This document shows positions 51,558 to 60,206 of a stretch of DNA of 64,000 nucleotides, in pieces. The notes under the pieces were generated by a model that was given only the letters and a program-made list of their open reading frames with translations, was not told where the DNA came from and ran no database searches. Numbering within the stretch: position 1 is the stretch's first letter; each line of letters opens with the position of its first letter. Origin of the DNA: Amycolatopsis lurida (GTDB lineage Bacteria; Actinomycetota; Actinomycetes; Mycobacteriales; Pseudonocardiaceae); the NCBI RefSeq assembly GCF_900105055.1, contig NZ_FNTA01000004.1, positions 4,619,501 to 4,683,500 on the forward strand, given 5' to 3'. The position numbers and the translations under genes were made by a program.

Positions 51558-53041
51558 AGCCGGACCACGAGATCGCGATCGTCGGCGGGGGTTTCTCCGG
51601 TATCGGTGCCGCCATCCTGCTGCACCGAGCCGGTTTCGAAGACTTCCTGATGCTGGAAGAGGGCGACGGCGTCGGCGGCGCCTGGCACTGGAACACCTAT
51701 CCGGGCGTCGCCGTCGACATCCCGTCGTTCAGCTACCAGTTCTCGTTCGAGCAGATCTCCGGCTGGTCGCGGGTCTACGCGCCGGGCCGTGAGCTGAAGG
51801 CCTACGCCGACTACTGCGTCGACAAATACGACATCCGCCGCCGCACGCGTCTGGGCAGCAAGGTCGTCTCCGCGGCCTTCGACGACGAAACGCACTTGTG
51901 GCGGCTGGAAACCGCCGACGGCTGGTCGATGACGGCACGGTTCGTGGTCGGCGCCACCGGCGTGCTCACCCAGCCGAAACCGCCGGACATCGCCGGGCTG
52001 GACGGCTTCCGGGGCACGGTCATGCACACCGCGCGCTGGGACCACGGCGTCGATCTGCGCGGAAAACGCGTCGCAGTCGTGGGTACCGGGGCTTCGGCCG
52101 TGCAGGTGATCCCGTCCATCGCGCCGGAGACGGGCCACCTGACGGTGTTCCAGCGCACGCCGATCTGGTGCCTGCCCAAACCCGACGCCGTCCTGCCGCG
52201 GCCGGCGCGGCTCGCGCTGCGGCGGCTGCCGGGCGCGAAACTGGTGTCCCGACTGGCCAGCCAGGCGCTCGTCGAAGTGACGTTCCCGCTGGCCGCGCAT
52301 TTCCACAACCTCCTGCCGACCGCGGGCGCGGGGGAGCGGATCGGGCGCGCGCATCTGCGCCGCGCGGTGAAGGACCCCGTGACCCGCGAGAAGCTCACCC
52401 CGCGTTATGCCTTGGGGTGCAAGCGGCCGAGCTTTTCCAACGAGTACCTCCAGACGTTCGACCGGGACAACGTCACGCTGGAGACCACCGGCATCGACGC
52501 GATCACCGGATCCGGGGTGCGCACCACCGACGGCACCGAGCATCCGGTGGACGTCCTGGTGCTGGCCACCGGGTTCAAAGTGTTCGAGAAGGGCAATATG
52601 CCCGCCTTCACCGTGCGCGGATCCGGCGGCGCCGATCTGGAGAAGTTCTGGGCGGAGAACCGGTTCCAGGCGTATCAGGGCGTCAGCGTCCCCGGTTTCC
52701 CGAATTTCTTCACCATTCTCGGGCCGTACGGCTACAACGGTTCTTCGTACTTCAACCTGATCGAGACGCAGACCGCGCACATCGTCCGCTGCCTGCGCAA
52801 CGCCAGGAAGACCGGCGCGACCCGCGTCGAGGTCACGCACGAGGCCAACGACCGGTACTTCCGGACCATGCTGGAGCGGCGCAAGCACCAGGTCTTCTTC
52901 CAGGACAGCTGTTCCCTGGCCAACAGCTACTACTTCGACGCGAACGGGGACGTGCCCTTCCGCGCCTCGCCCACCCTGGAAACCATGGTGACGAGCCGGT
53001 TCTTCGACCTGGACGACTACGCCTTCGCGGACGGCCGGTGA
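51554..53041 (+). CDS. Baeyer-Villiger-type flavin monooxygenase (MymA-like)
   Basis: 495 residues, ATG overlapping the previous stop. FAD motif IVGGGFSGIGAA (about 9), the BVMO fingerprint FRGTVMHTARWDHG, NADPH motif VVGTGASAVQV, and the ATGF motif LVLATGFKVF. Complete enzyme that inserts oxygen into ketones or oxidises lipids. Operon partners (esterase, SDR, diiron protein) match the mymA operon type, which modifies cell-envelope lipids in mycobacteria. Confidence 0.92.
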   Translation: MKPDHEIAIVGGGFSGIGAAILLHRAGFEDFLMLEEGDGVGGAWHWNTYPGVAVDIPSFSYQFSFEQISGWSRVYAPGRELKAYADYCVDKYDIRRRTRLGSKVVSAAFDDETHLWRLETADGWSMTARFVVGATGVLTQPKPPDIAGLDGFRGTVMHTARWDHGVDLRGKRVAVVGTGASAVQVIPSIAPETGHLTVFQRTPIWCLPKPDAVLPRPARLALRRLPGAKLVSRLASQALVEVTFPLAAHFHNLLPTAGAGERIGRAHLRRAVKDPVTREKLTPRYALGCKRPSFSNEYLQTFDRDNVTLETTGIDAITGSGVRTTDGTEHPVDVLVLATGFKVFEKGNMPAFTVRGSGGADLEKFWAENRFQAYQGVSVPGFPNFFTILGPYGYNGSSYFNLIETQTAHIVRCLRNARKTGATRVEVTHEANDRYFRTMLERRKHQVFFQDSCSLANSYYFDANGDVPFRASPTLETMVTSRFFDLDDYAFADGR

Positions 53042-53113
53042 ACACTGGCTGAAGTCCGCCGTCCCCCGCCGGGATGAGCCATAGGTTCGACACCCCGAAC
53101 CTGGAGGCTGGTC

Positions 53114-54646
53114 TTGGAAGGGTTTCCCTGGGACGTCCTGCTCGCGGTGGTCGGGATCACCGTCCCGGCCGTCGCGTTCCTGTGGGAGTTCGTGCTCGTC
53201 GGCCGCAAACGGCTCGGCTACCGCGTGCAGATGGACACCCCGACGGCGTCCGGGCGCGGGTTCGCGCCGACGGCCGACGCGCTGGCGCAACTCCAGCACG
53301 AGAACGGCGAACGGCTCGCCGACCCGTCGTTCGTGCTGCTGCGCATCGAGAACAGCGGTACCACCGACATCGACACCGACGACTACGCGGTCAACGAGAA
53401 CGACCGCGTCGGCATCCGCGTGAAATTCCCCGGCCGCACCGTGGCCGGGATGGTGGTGACCGAGCTCAGCTCGCCACATCTGCACGAATGCTTCGGCGAC
53501 GACTCCGGGTGGGGCGCTCGCGACGAGAATCCCGAACGGCCCACCGGGGTGATCGACCTGCCGAGGGTGCCGCTGAACCGCGGCGCGCACTACAAGATCC
53601 TCGCCGTGCTCGACCGCGTCCCCAACGGCTCGCCGGACGCCTTCGACGATCCTCAGGTCATCGGCGAGATCAAGGGCGGCAGTCTCCGCGAGACCAAGAG
53701 CCGCACCGGGCCGACGGGTTCGGTGATGGCGCTGATCCTCTTCCTCGTCGTGATCAGCATCTTCCAGCTGACCCGCTCACTGTTCTTCGACGAGAAGCCG
53801 CCGCCGCTGGACTGCGCGTCCGGGAAGCTCACGATCACCGGGTCGACGGCCTTCGCTCCGGTGTTGAAGGAAGTGACGGCTTCGTACGCGAAGACGTGCC
53901 CGGGAGCGTCGTTCGTGTTCGACAGCCGGGGGAGCGCCGAAGGGTTGGGCAGCCTGAACCAGGCGGCGAACGACGGCACGCTGGCGTTCTCCGACGGCGC
54001 GAAGGGCGAGGGGTTTCCGCAACTGCTGCCGCGTCCGGTCGCGTTCTCGCTGTTCACACTCGTGATCAACAAGGAAGCCGGGGTCCAGGATCTTTCGCTC
54101 GCGCAGATCCGCGACGTCTACGACGGCAAGATCGCGAACTGGAAGGAGATCGGCGGCAAGGACCAGCCGGTCCGGCTCGTCGACCGGCATTCCGACTCCG
54201 GCACGCGGCGGACGTTCGAGGCCCAGCTCTTGGCGGGCAAGCGGGAACCCGGCGACAATTCCGACGACTGCCTCAAACCGGCGCCGGGCGCCCAGCCGGG
54301 AGTGGTGCGGTGCGCGAAGCCGTCCACCAGCGACGTTCTCGACGCGGTGTCGCGGGTGCCGGGCGCGCTGGGCTACAGCGAACTGGGCGCGGCCACGCAA
54401 CGCGAGGACGTGCTGCCGGTGCGGATCGACGGCCACCAGGCGACCCTGGAGGGCGCGATCCACGCGGCCTACCCGTTCTGGGAGACCGAGTACGCGTACA
54501 CGTTCGGCGAGCCGAAGGCCGACTCGCTCGCCGCGAGCTTTCTGCGGTACCTGACGAATCAGGTCGGCAAGGACATCGTCCGGTCGCACGGGCACCGGCC
54601 GTGCGCCGAGCTGGCGAATCCGGTGCTGTGCCGTCCGGGTGTGTGA
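53114..54646 (+). CDS. Membrane-anchored PstS-like phosphate-binding-domain protein
   Basis: 510 residues from TTG 53114 with GGAGG at 53103-53107. N-terminal membrane helix, a ~190-residue domain with GTTDIDTDDYAVNENDRVGIRVKFPG, a second helix (MALILFLVVISIFQLTRSLFF, about 205), then a periplasmic-binding-protein type II domain: ITGSTAFAPVLKEV, FDSRGSAEGL, FSDGAK, LVDRHSDSGTRRTFE. The last motif is the phosphate-contact signature of PstS. Not linked to pst transport genes here, so it is probably a sensor or scaffold. Confidence 0.8.
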   Translation: MEGFPWDVLLAVVGITVPAVAFLWEFVLVGRKRLGYRVQMDTPTASGRGFAPTADALAQLQHENGERLADPSFVLLRIENSGTTDIDTDDYAVNENDRVGIRVKFPGRTVAGMVVTELSSPHLHECFGDDSGWGARDENPERPTGVIDLPRVPLNRGAHYKILAVLDRVPNGSPDAFDDPQVIGEIKGGSLRETKSRTGPTGSVMALILFLVVISIFQLTRSLFFDEKPPPLDCASGKLTITGSTAFAPVLKEVTASYAKTCPGASFVFDSRGSAEGLGSLNQAANDGTLAFSDGAKGEGFPQLLPRPVAFSLFTLVINKEAGVQDLSLAQIRDVYDGKIANWKEIGGKDQPVRLVDRHSDSGTRRTFEAQLLAGKREPGDNSDDCLKPAPGAQPGVVRCAKPSTSDVLDAVSRVPGALGYSELGAATQREDVLPVRIDGHQATLEGAIHAAYPFWETEYAYTFGEPKADSLAASFLRYLTNQVGKDIVRSHGHRPCAELANPVLCRPGV

Positions 54647-54662
54647 AGGGCCCCCTCGACAA

Positions 54663-54719
54663 CGCGCGTGAAGGCCCCCTTCCCTCGGCTCAGCCGAGGG
54701 AAGGGGGCCTTCACGCGCG
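54663..54719. terminator. 28-bp-arm palindrome, GAAGGCCCCC class, between convergent genes
   Basis: CGCGCGTGAAGGCCCCCTTCCCTCGGCT and its exact complement with one central base, between the PstS-like gene and the leftward gre gene. Bidirectional terminator by position. Same core as copies at 57254-57310 and 60124-60168. Confidence 0.9.
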
Positions 54720-54725
54720 AACGAG

Positions 54726-55199
54726 TCAGGCGGGCGGCTTCAGCGTGACCACGGTGGCGCTGGTCTCGCCACGCGGCGTCCGGTACGTGATCTCGTCGCC
54801 TTCCTTGGCGCCGACGAGCGCCAGGCCGAGCGGGCTGTCCGACGTGACCGTGGAGGCGTCGGCGTCCTCGCCCGGGATCGTGACGATGTGGAGCTCGTCC
54901 TCGTCGCCGTCGGCGAACCTGAGGGTGACGGTGGTGCCGTCGGGCAGCAGACCCTTGCTGTTCCGGCCGCCGTGCTCGAGCTTCGCCGCGACGTCGGCGA
55001 TGCGCCGGTCGAGGTAGGCGGCGGCCTCCGCGCGGTCCAGCACCTCCGCCTGATCGGCGGCGTCGCCGGTTCGTTCCTGCTCGCCGACGAGCGGCGCCAT
55101 CGCGTCGCGCTGCGCACGCAGATCGGCGAGTTCCTTCTCCAGCTGCCGTCGCGCGGCCGGGCTGAACCCGTTGTCCCCTGAGGTCACCATGCCGCGCAT
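54726..55199 (-). CDS. GreA/GreB-family transcription factor
   Basis: 157 residues; start may be the third in-frame Met (MVTSGDNG). N-terminal coiled coil (LEKELADLRAQRDAMAPLVGEQERTGDAADQAEVLDRAEAAAYLDRRIADV) with acidic tip, and a C-terminal FKBP-like domain ending SPLGLALVGAKEGDEITYRTPRGETSATVV. These proteins enter the RNA polymerase secondary channel. Distinct from housekeeping GreA in its opening residues, so a paralogue is possible. Confidence 0.85.
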   Translation of the reverse strand: MRGMVTSGDNGFSPAARRQLEKELADLRAQRDAMAPLVGEQERTGDAADQAEVLDRAEAAAYLDRRIADVAAKLEHGGRNSKGLLPDGTTVTLRFADGDEDELHIVTIPGEDADASTVTSDSPLGLALVGAKEGDEITYRTPRGETSATVVTLKPPA

Positions 55200-55313
55200 T
55201 GTCCGCTACGGATCGGCGGCTAGCCACCTAGATTTTTCACCCGCTGTGATCGGCCAGGACGGTTGCCCTAAGCTTCAGGGCTCCTGTCCTGACTACTTGG
55301 TGTAAGGAACTTC

Positions 55314-55901
55314 GTGACCGCCGTTCCCGGCCGCAGCGCGCGGCTCTCCCCCAATCAGCTGCAGAAACAGGAGCAGATCGTCGAAGCGGCGCGTGTCGTG
55401 CTCGCCAGGGACGGACTCGCGGGCTGCACCGTTCGCGCGATCGCGGACGCCGGACCGCTCACTAAGAGTGCGATTCATTACTACTTCGCGGATATCGACG
55501 TCCTGATCGACCGCGCGATGGCGGCGCACATCACAACGTTCATCGCCGATTTGCGCAAAATTTCGGCGAAGCACGATCACCCGTCCGAGCGGCTCTTCGC
55601 CGCGCTCGAGGCCTTCCTCGGCGAGTTCTCCGGCCGCCCGAACGCGGCCTTCCTCTGGTTCGAATACTGGATCGCCGCGGGCCGCGCGCAGCATCCTCAG
55701 GCCATCGACGTGATGCTGACGTCGATCACCGAGCTGCTCGCGGAACTGCTCGCCCCGCTCGACGTCGAAGACCCGCGGGCACGGGCGCGGGCACTGCTGT
55801 CCTACCTGCTCGGCGCGATCGTCCAGCAGCGCGTCCGGCGGCGGCCGTTCGCCGCGTTGCGTGGCGACATCGAAGCTCTCTGTTTCGCGAACTACGGGTA
55901 G
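55314..55901 (+). CDS. TetR-family transcriptional regulator
   Basis: 195 residues, GTG with AAGGA upstream. HTH GCTVRAIADAGPLTKSAIHYYFADIDVLIDRAMAAH (about 38-70). Helical C-terminal domain with WFEYWIAAGRA. No divergent partner; the next gene is the carboxypeptidase 97 bp downstream in the same direction. Target unknown. Confidence 0.9.
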   Translation: MTAVPGRSARLSPNQLQKQEQIVEAARVVLARDGLAGCTVRAIADAGPLTKSAIHYYFADIDVLIDRAMAAHITTFIADLRKISAKHDHPSERLFAALEAFLGEFSGRPNAAFLWFEYWIAAGRAQHPQAIDVMLTSITELLAELLAPLDVEDPRARARALLSYLLGAIVQQRVRRRPFAALRGDIEALCFANYG

Positions 55902-55998
55902 AAATACGCATTAGATCCGTACCGTTACGGATTGTTCGGTCTTCCCGCTCCGGCCATGGTGAGGTTCCCCTTCCCTGCCTGAGAGCTAGGAGACGACG

Positions 55999-57243
55999 AT
56001 GCGCATAAGACGGTGCATGGCCGTGGCGATCGCGGCCGTCGCGGCGTTCACCATCCCGGTCGCCGCGAGTCCGGCGACCGCGGACCAGCAGGCCGAGGAC
56101 GCGCAGGTGCAGATCTACGAGGTCTTCGGCACCGGGACCTCGCAGCAGCGCACCCAGATCTCCCGGCTCGGTGTCGACGTCCTCGGCTCGGCCGGCGGCA
56201 CGACCACGTTCATCGGTGAGGCGCGCGACGCGGCGAAGATCCGTTCGCTCGGCTACCGCGTCGAGCAGCGCGGCGTCGTCGACAGGTCGGAGAAGGCGGG
56301 CACGAACGCGATCAACGACTTCCCGCCGTCGGACTCCGGCTTCCACAACTACGCCGAGGTGACGACCGAGCTCCGCAACGCCCAGTCGAACTTCGGCTCG
56401 ATCGCCCGGCTGAGCAGCGTCGGCAACTCGTACCAGGGCCGTGCGCTGAACATGCTCAAGATCAGCGACAACGTCGCCACGGACGAGAACGAGCCCGAAG
56501 TCCTCTTCACCTGCAACCAGCACGCCCGCGAGCACCTCACCACCGAGATGTGCCTGCGGATCGTGAACCGGTTCACCCAGGGCTACGCCTCCGACCCGGC
56601 GATCAAACGGTTCGTCGACAGCGTCGAGATCTACGTGATCCCGAACGTCAACCCGGACGGCTCGGAGTACGACATCTCCGGCGGCAGCTACAAGTACTGG
56701 CGCAAGAACCGGCAGGGCAACGGCACCGACCCCAACCGCAACTGGGCCTACAACTGGGGCTGCTGCGGCGGTTCGTCGGGCTCGACCACCAGCGAGACCT
56801 ACCGTGGCCCGTCGGCGTTCTCGGCGCCCGAGACCCGCGCGGTGTCCAACTTCGTCAACTCGCGCAAGATCGGCGGCGTCCAGCAGATCAAGGCGAGCAT
56901 CGACTTCCACACCTATTCGGAGCTCGTGCTGTGGCCGTTCGGCTTCACCTACAACGACACCGCTCCCGGCATGACCGCCGCGGAAGCGCAGCGGTTCCAG
57001 ACGGTGGGCAGGCAGCTCGCGGCGACCAACGGCTACACGCCGCAGCAGTCGAGCGACCTGTACATCACGGACGGGACGATCGACGACTGGATGTGGGGCA
57101 CCCACAAGATCCTGAGCTTCACCTTCGAGATGTACCCGCGGGGATCGAACCCCGGTTTCTACCCGCCCGACGAGGTGATCGTCCGCGAAACCACCCGTAA
57201 CGACAAGGCCGTGGACCTCCTCCTGAACACCGCCATCGGCTGA
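55999..57243 (+). CDS. Secreted zinc carboxypeptidase (M14)
   Basis: 414 residues. Signal peptide MRIRRCMAVAIAAVAAFTIPVAASPATA (about 29), a ~90-residue propeptide, and the M14 domain with zinc ligands in NQHAREHLTTEM (His, Glu) and FHTYSELVL (His), substrate Arg in DPNRNWAYNWGCCGG, and catalytic Glu in FTFEMYPRG. Full active site. Removes C-terminal residues of peptides in the environment, like Streptomyces carboxypeptidase T. Confidence 0.94.
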   Translation: MRIRRCMAVAIAAVAAFTIPVAASPATADQQAEDAQVQIYEVFGTGTSQQRTQISRLGVDVLGSAGGTTTFIGEARDAAKIRSLGYRVEQRGVVDRSEKAGTNAINDFPPSDSGFHNYAEVTTELRNAQSNFGSIARLSSVGNSYQGRALNMLKISDNVATDENEPEVLFTCNQHAREHLTTEMCLRIVNRFTQGYASDPAIKRFVDSVEIYVIPNVNPDGSEYDISGGSYKYWRKNRQGNGTDPNRNWAYNWGCCGGSSGSTTSETYRGPSAFSAPETRAVSNFVNSRKIGGVQQIKASIDFHTYSELVLWPFGFTYNDTAPGMTAAEAQRFQTVGRQLAATNGYTPQQSSDLYITDGTIDDWMWGTHKILSFTFEMYPRGSNPGFYPPDEVIVRETTRNDKAVDLLLNTAIG

Positions 57244-57253
57244 TCCCGCTTCC

Positions 57254-57310
57254 AGCGCGTGAAGGCCCCCTTCCCTCGGCTCAGTCGAGGGAAGGGGGCC
57301 TTCACGCGCT
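57254..57310 (+). terminator. 25-bp-arm palindrome, GAAGGCCCCC class
   Basis: AGCGCGTGAAGGCCCCCTTCCCTCG (57254-57278) / CGAGGGAAGGGGGCCTTCACGCGCT (57286-57310), 10 bp after the carboxypeptidase stop. Nearly identical to the palindrome at 54663-54719 with changes only at the tip. Confidence 0.9.
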
Positions 57311-57331
57311 GGGGCGCATAGGGTGCGGGGC

Positions 57332-57853
57332 ATGCCGATGTTCGAATTCGAGGGACACCGTCCCCAGGTGGATCCCGAAGCGTGGATCGCCCCCACCGCC
57401 ACCCTGATCGGCGACGTCGTCGTCGAGAAGGGCGCCTCCGTCTGGTACGGCGCCGTGCTGCGCGCCGACTTCGGGAAGATCCTCATCCGCGAGGGCGCCA
57501 ACATCCAGGACAACTCGGTCATCCACGTCAACGGCGGCGTCACCGAGGTCGGCAAGAACGTCACCGTCGGGCACCAATGCCTCGTGCACGACTGCACGAT
57601 CGGCGAGCAGGCGCTGATCGGGAACGGCTCGACCGTGCTCGACAAGGCGCAGATCGGCGCGAAGGCGCTGGTCGCGGCCGGCGCCACGGTGACACCGGGA
57701 ATGGTCATCCCGCCGGAGACGGTCGCCATGGGCAGCCCGGCCAAGAAGCACGTCCCGCTCGACGGCGCCGCCCGCGGCTGGGTCGAGCACAACGCGGCGA
57801 TCTACCAGGAGCTGGCGCGCCGTCACGCGGAAAGCGTCAAACCGATCGATTGA
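57332..57853 (+). CDS. Gamma-carbonic-anhydrase-like left-handed beta-helix protein
   Basis: 173 residues from ATG 57332, with TAGGGT at 57318-57323 as likely -10, so probably leaderless; a GTG at 57323 lies in that box. Hexapeptide repeats: VVEKGASVWYGAVLRADFGKILIREGANIQDNSVIHV, TVGHQCLVHDCTIGEQALIGNGSTVLDKAQIGAKALVAAGATV. The first zinc His position reads HV in SVIHVN; second and third (GHQCLVHD) are present. Family proteins (PaaY/YrdA/CaiE) may be carbonic anhydrases or acyl-CoA-related enzymes. Confidence 0.92.
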   Translation: MPMFEFEGHRPQVDPEAWIAPTATLIGDVVVEKGASVWYGAVLRADFGKILIREGANIQDNSVIHVNGGVTEVGKNVTVGHQCLVHDCTIGEQALIGNGSTVLDKAQIGAKALVAAGATVTPGMVIPPETVAMGSPAKKHVPLDGAARGWVEHNAAIYQELARRHAESVKPID

Positions 57854-57886
57854 CTCTCCAGTAACTGGAGACCATAGCTTCGGCGC

Positions 57887-58318
57887 ATGGCACCGAAGTC
57901 CAAGAAGAAAACCCATCAGGCGACGCTCGAGTTGACCGCCGGCAACGCGCCGGTGGTCGACCTCGGGAAGACGCTCGGGCAGACCGGCGTGAACCTCGTC
58001 GAGGTCAAGAAGGCCTACGACGCGGCGACCGCCGCGCAACGCGGCGACATCGTCCCGGTGGTCGTGTCGGTGTTCGAGGACCGCTCCTTCGAACTCCGGC
58101 TGAAGACTCCGCCCGCGTCGTTCCTCATCAAGAAAGCCTTGGGTGGCAAGGGGGCCGGCCGTCCGGGGCATGAGGTCGCCGGGAAGCTGACCCAGGAACA
58201 GCTGCGTGAGATCGCGGAGCGGAAACTGCCGGACCTCAACACCGGCGACATCGAGGCGGCCATGCGCACGATCGCGGGCACGGCCCGCTCGATGGGTGTC
58301 GCGATCGAAGAACCGTGA
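57887..58318 (+). CDS. Ribosomal protein L11 paralogue
   Basis: 143 residues. It keeps the L11 layout: GNAPVVDLGKTLGQTGVNLVEVKKAYDAATAAQRGDIVPVVVSVFEDRSFELRLKTPPASFLIKKALG and the C-terminal REIAERKLPDLNTGDIEAAMRTIAGTARSMGV. The conserved PPVGPALGQHG loop is altered to VDLGKTLGQTG and the N-terminus is Lys-rich. Not next to rplA or nusG, so it is not the standard rplK. It overlaps the next gene by 4 bp. It may replace L11 under special conditions or act outside the ribosome. Confidence 0.85.
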   Translation: MAPKSKKKTHQATLELTAGNAPVVDLGKTLGQTGVNLVEVKKAYDAATAAQRGDIVPVVVSVFEDRSFELRLKTPPASFLIKKALGGKGAGRPGHEVAGKLTQEQLREIAERKLPDLNTGDIEAAMRTIAGTARSMGVAIEEP

Positions 58319-58734
58319 CGCGCAAGCATGTGATCGCCCCGCCTTTCCGCGACCTCGACCCGGCGCTCGAGATCGCGGAAAGGCTTCTGGCGCAAGGAAA
58401 TCCGTGGCTCACCGGCGTCGTGTCGGCGCTGCCCGACGAGCACGCCGCCGCCGATCGGCTCAACCGGGTCCTCGCCGGGAACGGTGCCGCGCCCCGGCTG
58501 GTCGAGGTCGGGAACGGCTGGCGCCTGGTGCAGGTGCCGTCGTGGCCGGGCCGCGGGGACCTGGTCGCGGGCGCCTCCGGGCTGGCGGAACTCGTCGTGT
58601 TCGGCGGCTGGCGGCGGATCAAACGCTGCGCCGTCTGCGCGCAGGCGTTCTGTGATCGCACGGCCGGATGCAGCCGTCGATGGTGCGCCCGGCATCGTCC
58701 GCACGCCGAGCCCCGCTCGAGCGGAGTGCTCTAG
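58315..58734 (+). CDS. CGNR-type zinc-finger protein
   Basis: 139 residues from GTG overlapping the L11-like stop (GTGA). C-terminal metal site CAVCAQAFCDRTAGCSRRWCARHRP, similar to CGNR zinc fingers, although the second pair spacing differs. The first ~90 residues are helical with LVEVGNGWRLVQVPSWPGRGDLVAGASGLAELV. Coupling with an L11 paralogue suggests that it acts on RNA, the ribosome, or that gene. Confidence 0.65.
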   Translation: MTRKHVIAPPFRDLDPALEIAERLLAQGNPWLTGVVSALPDEHAAADRLNRVLAGNGAAPRLVEVGNGWRLVQVPSWPGRGDLVAGASGLAELVVFGGWRRIKRCAVCAQAFCDRTAGCSRRWCARHRPHAEPRSSGVL

Positions 58735-58741
58735 TCTGGTC

Positions 58742-58822
58742 CGCACCAGCGACTGGCGCCATTTGAGGTGGAGCACCACCGGGAAGCGACGACAAGGCCG
58801 GTACCGCGCGCCTGGGTCCGGC
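58742..58822 (+). ncRNA. ZTP (pfl) riboswitch upstream of glyA
   Basis: Sequence elements of the pfl motif in order: GCGACTGGCGCC (58749-58760), GTGGAGCACCACCGGGAAGCG (58769-58789), and CCGCGCGCCTGGGTC (58804-58818). These match the P1/P2 arm, the GGGAAGCG junction and the conserved CGCGCCUGGGC closing strand that binds ZMP/ZTP. It lies just upstream of glyA, a gene of one-carbon metabolism controlled this way in other actinobacteria. Confidence 0.87.
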
Positions 58823-58845
58823 CGTCTCTGGCAGGAGTACGTCCG

Positions 58846-60114
58846 ATGACACACCAGCCCGAACTTTCCGCGCTCGCCGCCGCCGACCCGCAGATCGCGG
58901 GGCTCGTGGAGGACGAGGCGAAACGCCAGCACGACAAGATCCGCCTGATCGCGTCCGAGAACTACGTCTCCCAGGCCGTACTGGAGGCGACGGGCACCGT
59001 CCTCACCAACAAGTACTCCGAGGGCTACGCCGGCAAGCGGTACTACGAGGGCCAGCAGCTCATCGACCAGGTCGAAAACCTCGCCATCGAGCGCGCGAAG
59101 GCCGTCTTCGGCGTCGACCACGCGAACGTCCAGCCGTACTCCGGCTCCCCGGCGAACCTCGCGGTGTACCTCGCTTTCGCGCAGCCGGGTGACACCGTGC
59201 TCGGCATGGCGCTGCCGGACGGCGGCCACCTCACGCACGGCTGGAGTGTGTCCGCGACCGGCAAGTGGTTCACCCCGGTCCGCTACGGCGTCCGCAAGGA
59301 GACCGGCCGCGTCGACCTCGACCAGGTCCGCGAACTCGCGCTGAAGCACCGGCCGAAGCTGATCTTCGCGGGCGGCACCGCGATCCCGCGCACCATCGAC
59401 TTCCCGGCGTTCGCGGAGATCGCCCGCGAGGTCAACGCCGTCCTGGTCGCCGACATCGCCCACATCGCCGGGCTGGTCGCCGGCGGTGCGCATCCGTCGC
59501 CGGTCGGGCACGCGCAGGTCATCACCACGACCACGCACAAGACGCTGCGCGGTCCGCGCGGCGCGATGATCCTTTCCGACGCCGACCACGCGAAGGCCGT
59601 CGACAAGGCGGTGTTCCCCGGACTGCAGGGCGGTCCGCACAACCACACGACCGCCGCGATCGCGGTCGCGCTGGGTGAGGCTCAGAAGCCGGAGTTCTCC
59701 GAATACGCGCACGCGATCGTCGCCAACGCGCGGGCGCTGGCGGAGGCGCTGGTGGAGCGCGGCTACGACCTCGTGTCCGGCGGCACCGACAACCACCTGC
59801 TGCTGATCGACCTGACGAACAAGAACGTGCCGGGCAAGCCCGCCGCGCAGGCGCTGGACCGGGCGGGTATCGAACTGAACTACAACACCGTGCCGTTCGA
59901 CCCGCGCAAGCCGTTCGACCCGTCCGGCATCCGGCTCGGCACCTCCGCGATCACCACCCGCGGGCTCAAGCCGGAGCACCAGACGCAGGTCGCGGAGTGG
60001 ATCGACCGCACGATCACCGCCGCGGCGGGCGAGGAACAGTCCGCTTTGGACACCGTCGCCGCCGAGATCCGCGAGTTCCTGGCGCCGTTCCCGATCCCGG
60101 GCTACTCGGCGTAG
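58846..60114 (+). CDS. glyA: Serine hydroxymethyltransferase
   Basis: 422 residues from ATG 58846, AGGAG 8 nt upstream. PLP enzyme interconverting serine and glycine with tetrahydrofolate. Conserved RLIASENYVSQAV, YSEGYAGKRYYEG, PLP Lys in TTTTHKTLRGPRG, DIAHIAGLV and IRLGTSAITTRG are intact. Preceded by the ZTP riboswitch and followed by a GAAGGCCCCC-class hairpin. Confidence 0.98.
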   Translation: MTHQPELSALAAADPQIAGLVEDEAKRQHDKIRLIASENYVSQAVLEATGTVLTNKYSEGYAGKRYYEGQQLIDQVENLAIERAKAVFGVDHANVQPYSGSPANLAVYLAFAQPGDTVLGMALPDGGHLTHGWSVSATGKWFTPVRYGVRKETGRVDLDQVRELALKHRPKLIFAGGTAIPRTIDFPAFAEIAREVNAVLVADIAHIAGLVAGGAHPSPVGHAQVITTTTHKTLRGPRGAMILSDADHAKAVDKAVFPGLQGGPHNHTTAAIAVALGEAQKPEFSEYAHAIVANARALAEALVERGYDLVSGGTDNHLLLIDLTNKNVPGKPAAQALDRAGIELNYNTVPFDPRKPFDPSGIRLGTSAITTRGLKPEHQTQVAEWIDRTITAAAGEEQSALDTVAAEIREFLAPFPIPGYSA

Positions 60115-60123
60115 TTCAATGTG

Positions 60124-60168
60124 TGAAGGCCCCCTTCACTGCGCCAGGCGCAAGGAAGGGGGCCTTCA
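60124..60168 (+). terminator. GAAGGCCCCC-class hairpin after glyA
   Basis: TGAAGGCCCCCTTC (60124-60137) / GAAGGGGGCCTTCA (60155-60168), with inner GCGCC/GGCGC pairing, 9 bp after the glyA stop. Confidence 0.88.
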
Positions 60169-60206
60169 TGTACTGGGGAGACGCGACCAGGCGCTCACGA
60201 AACGCA

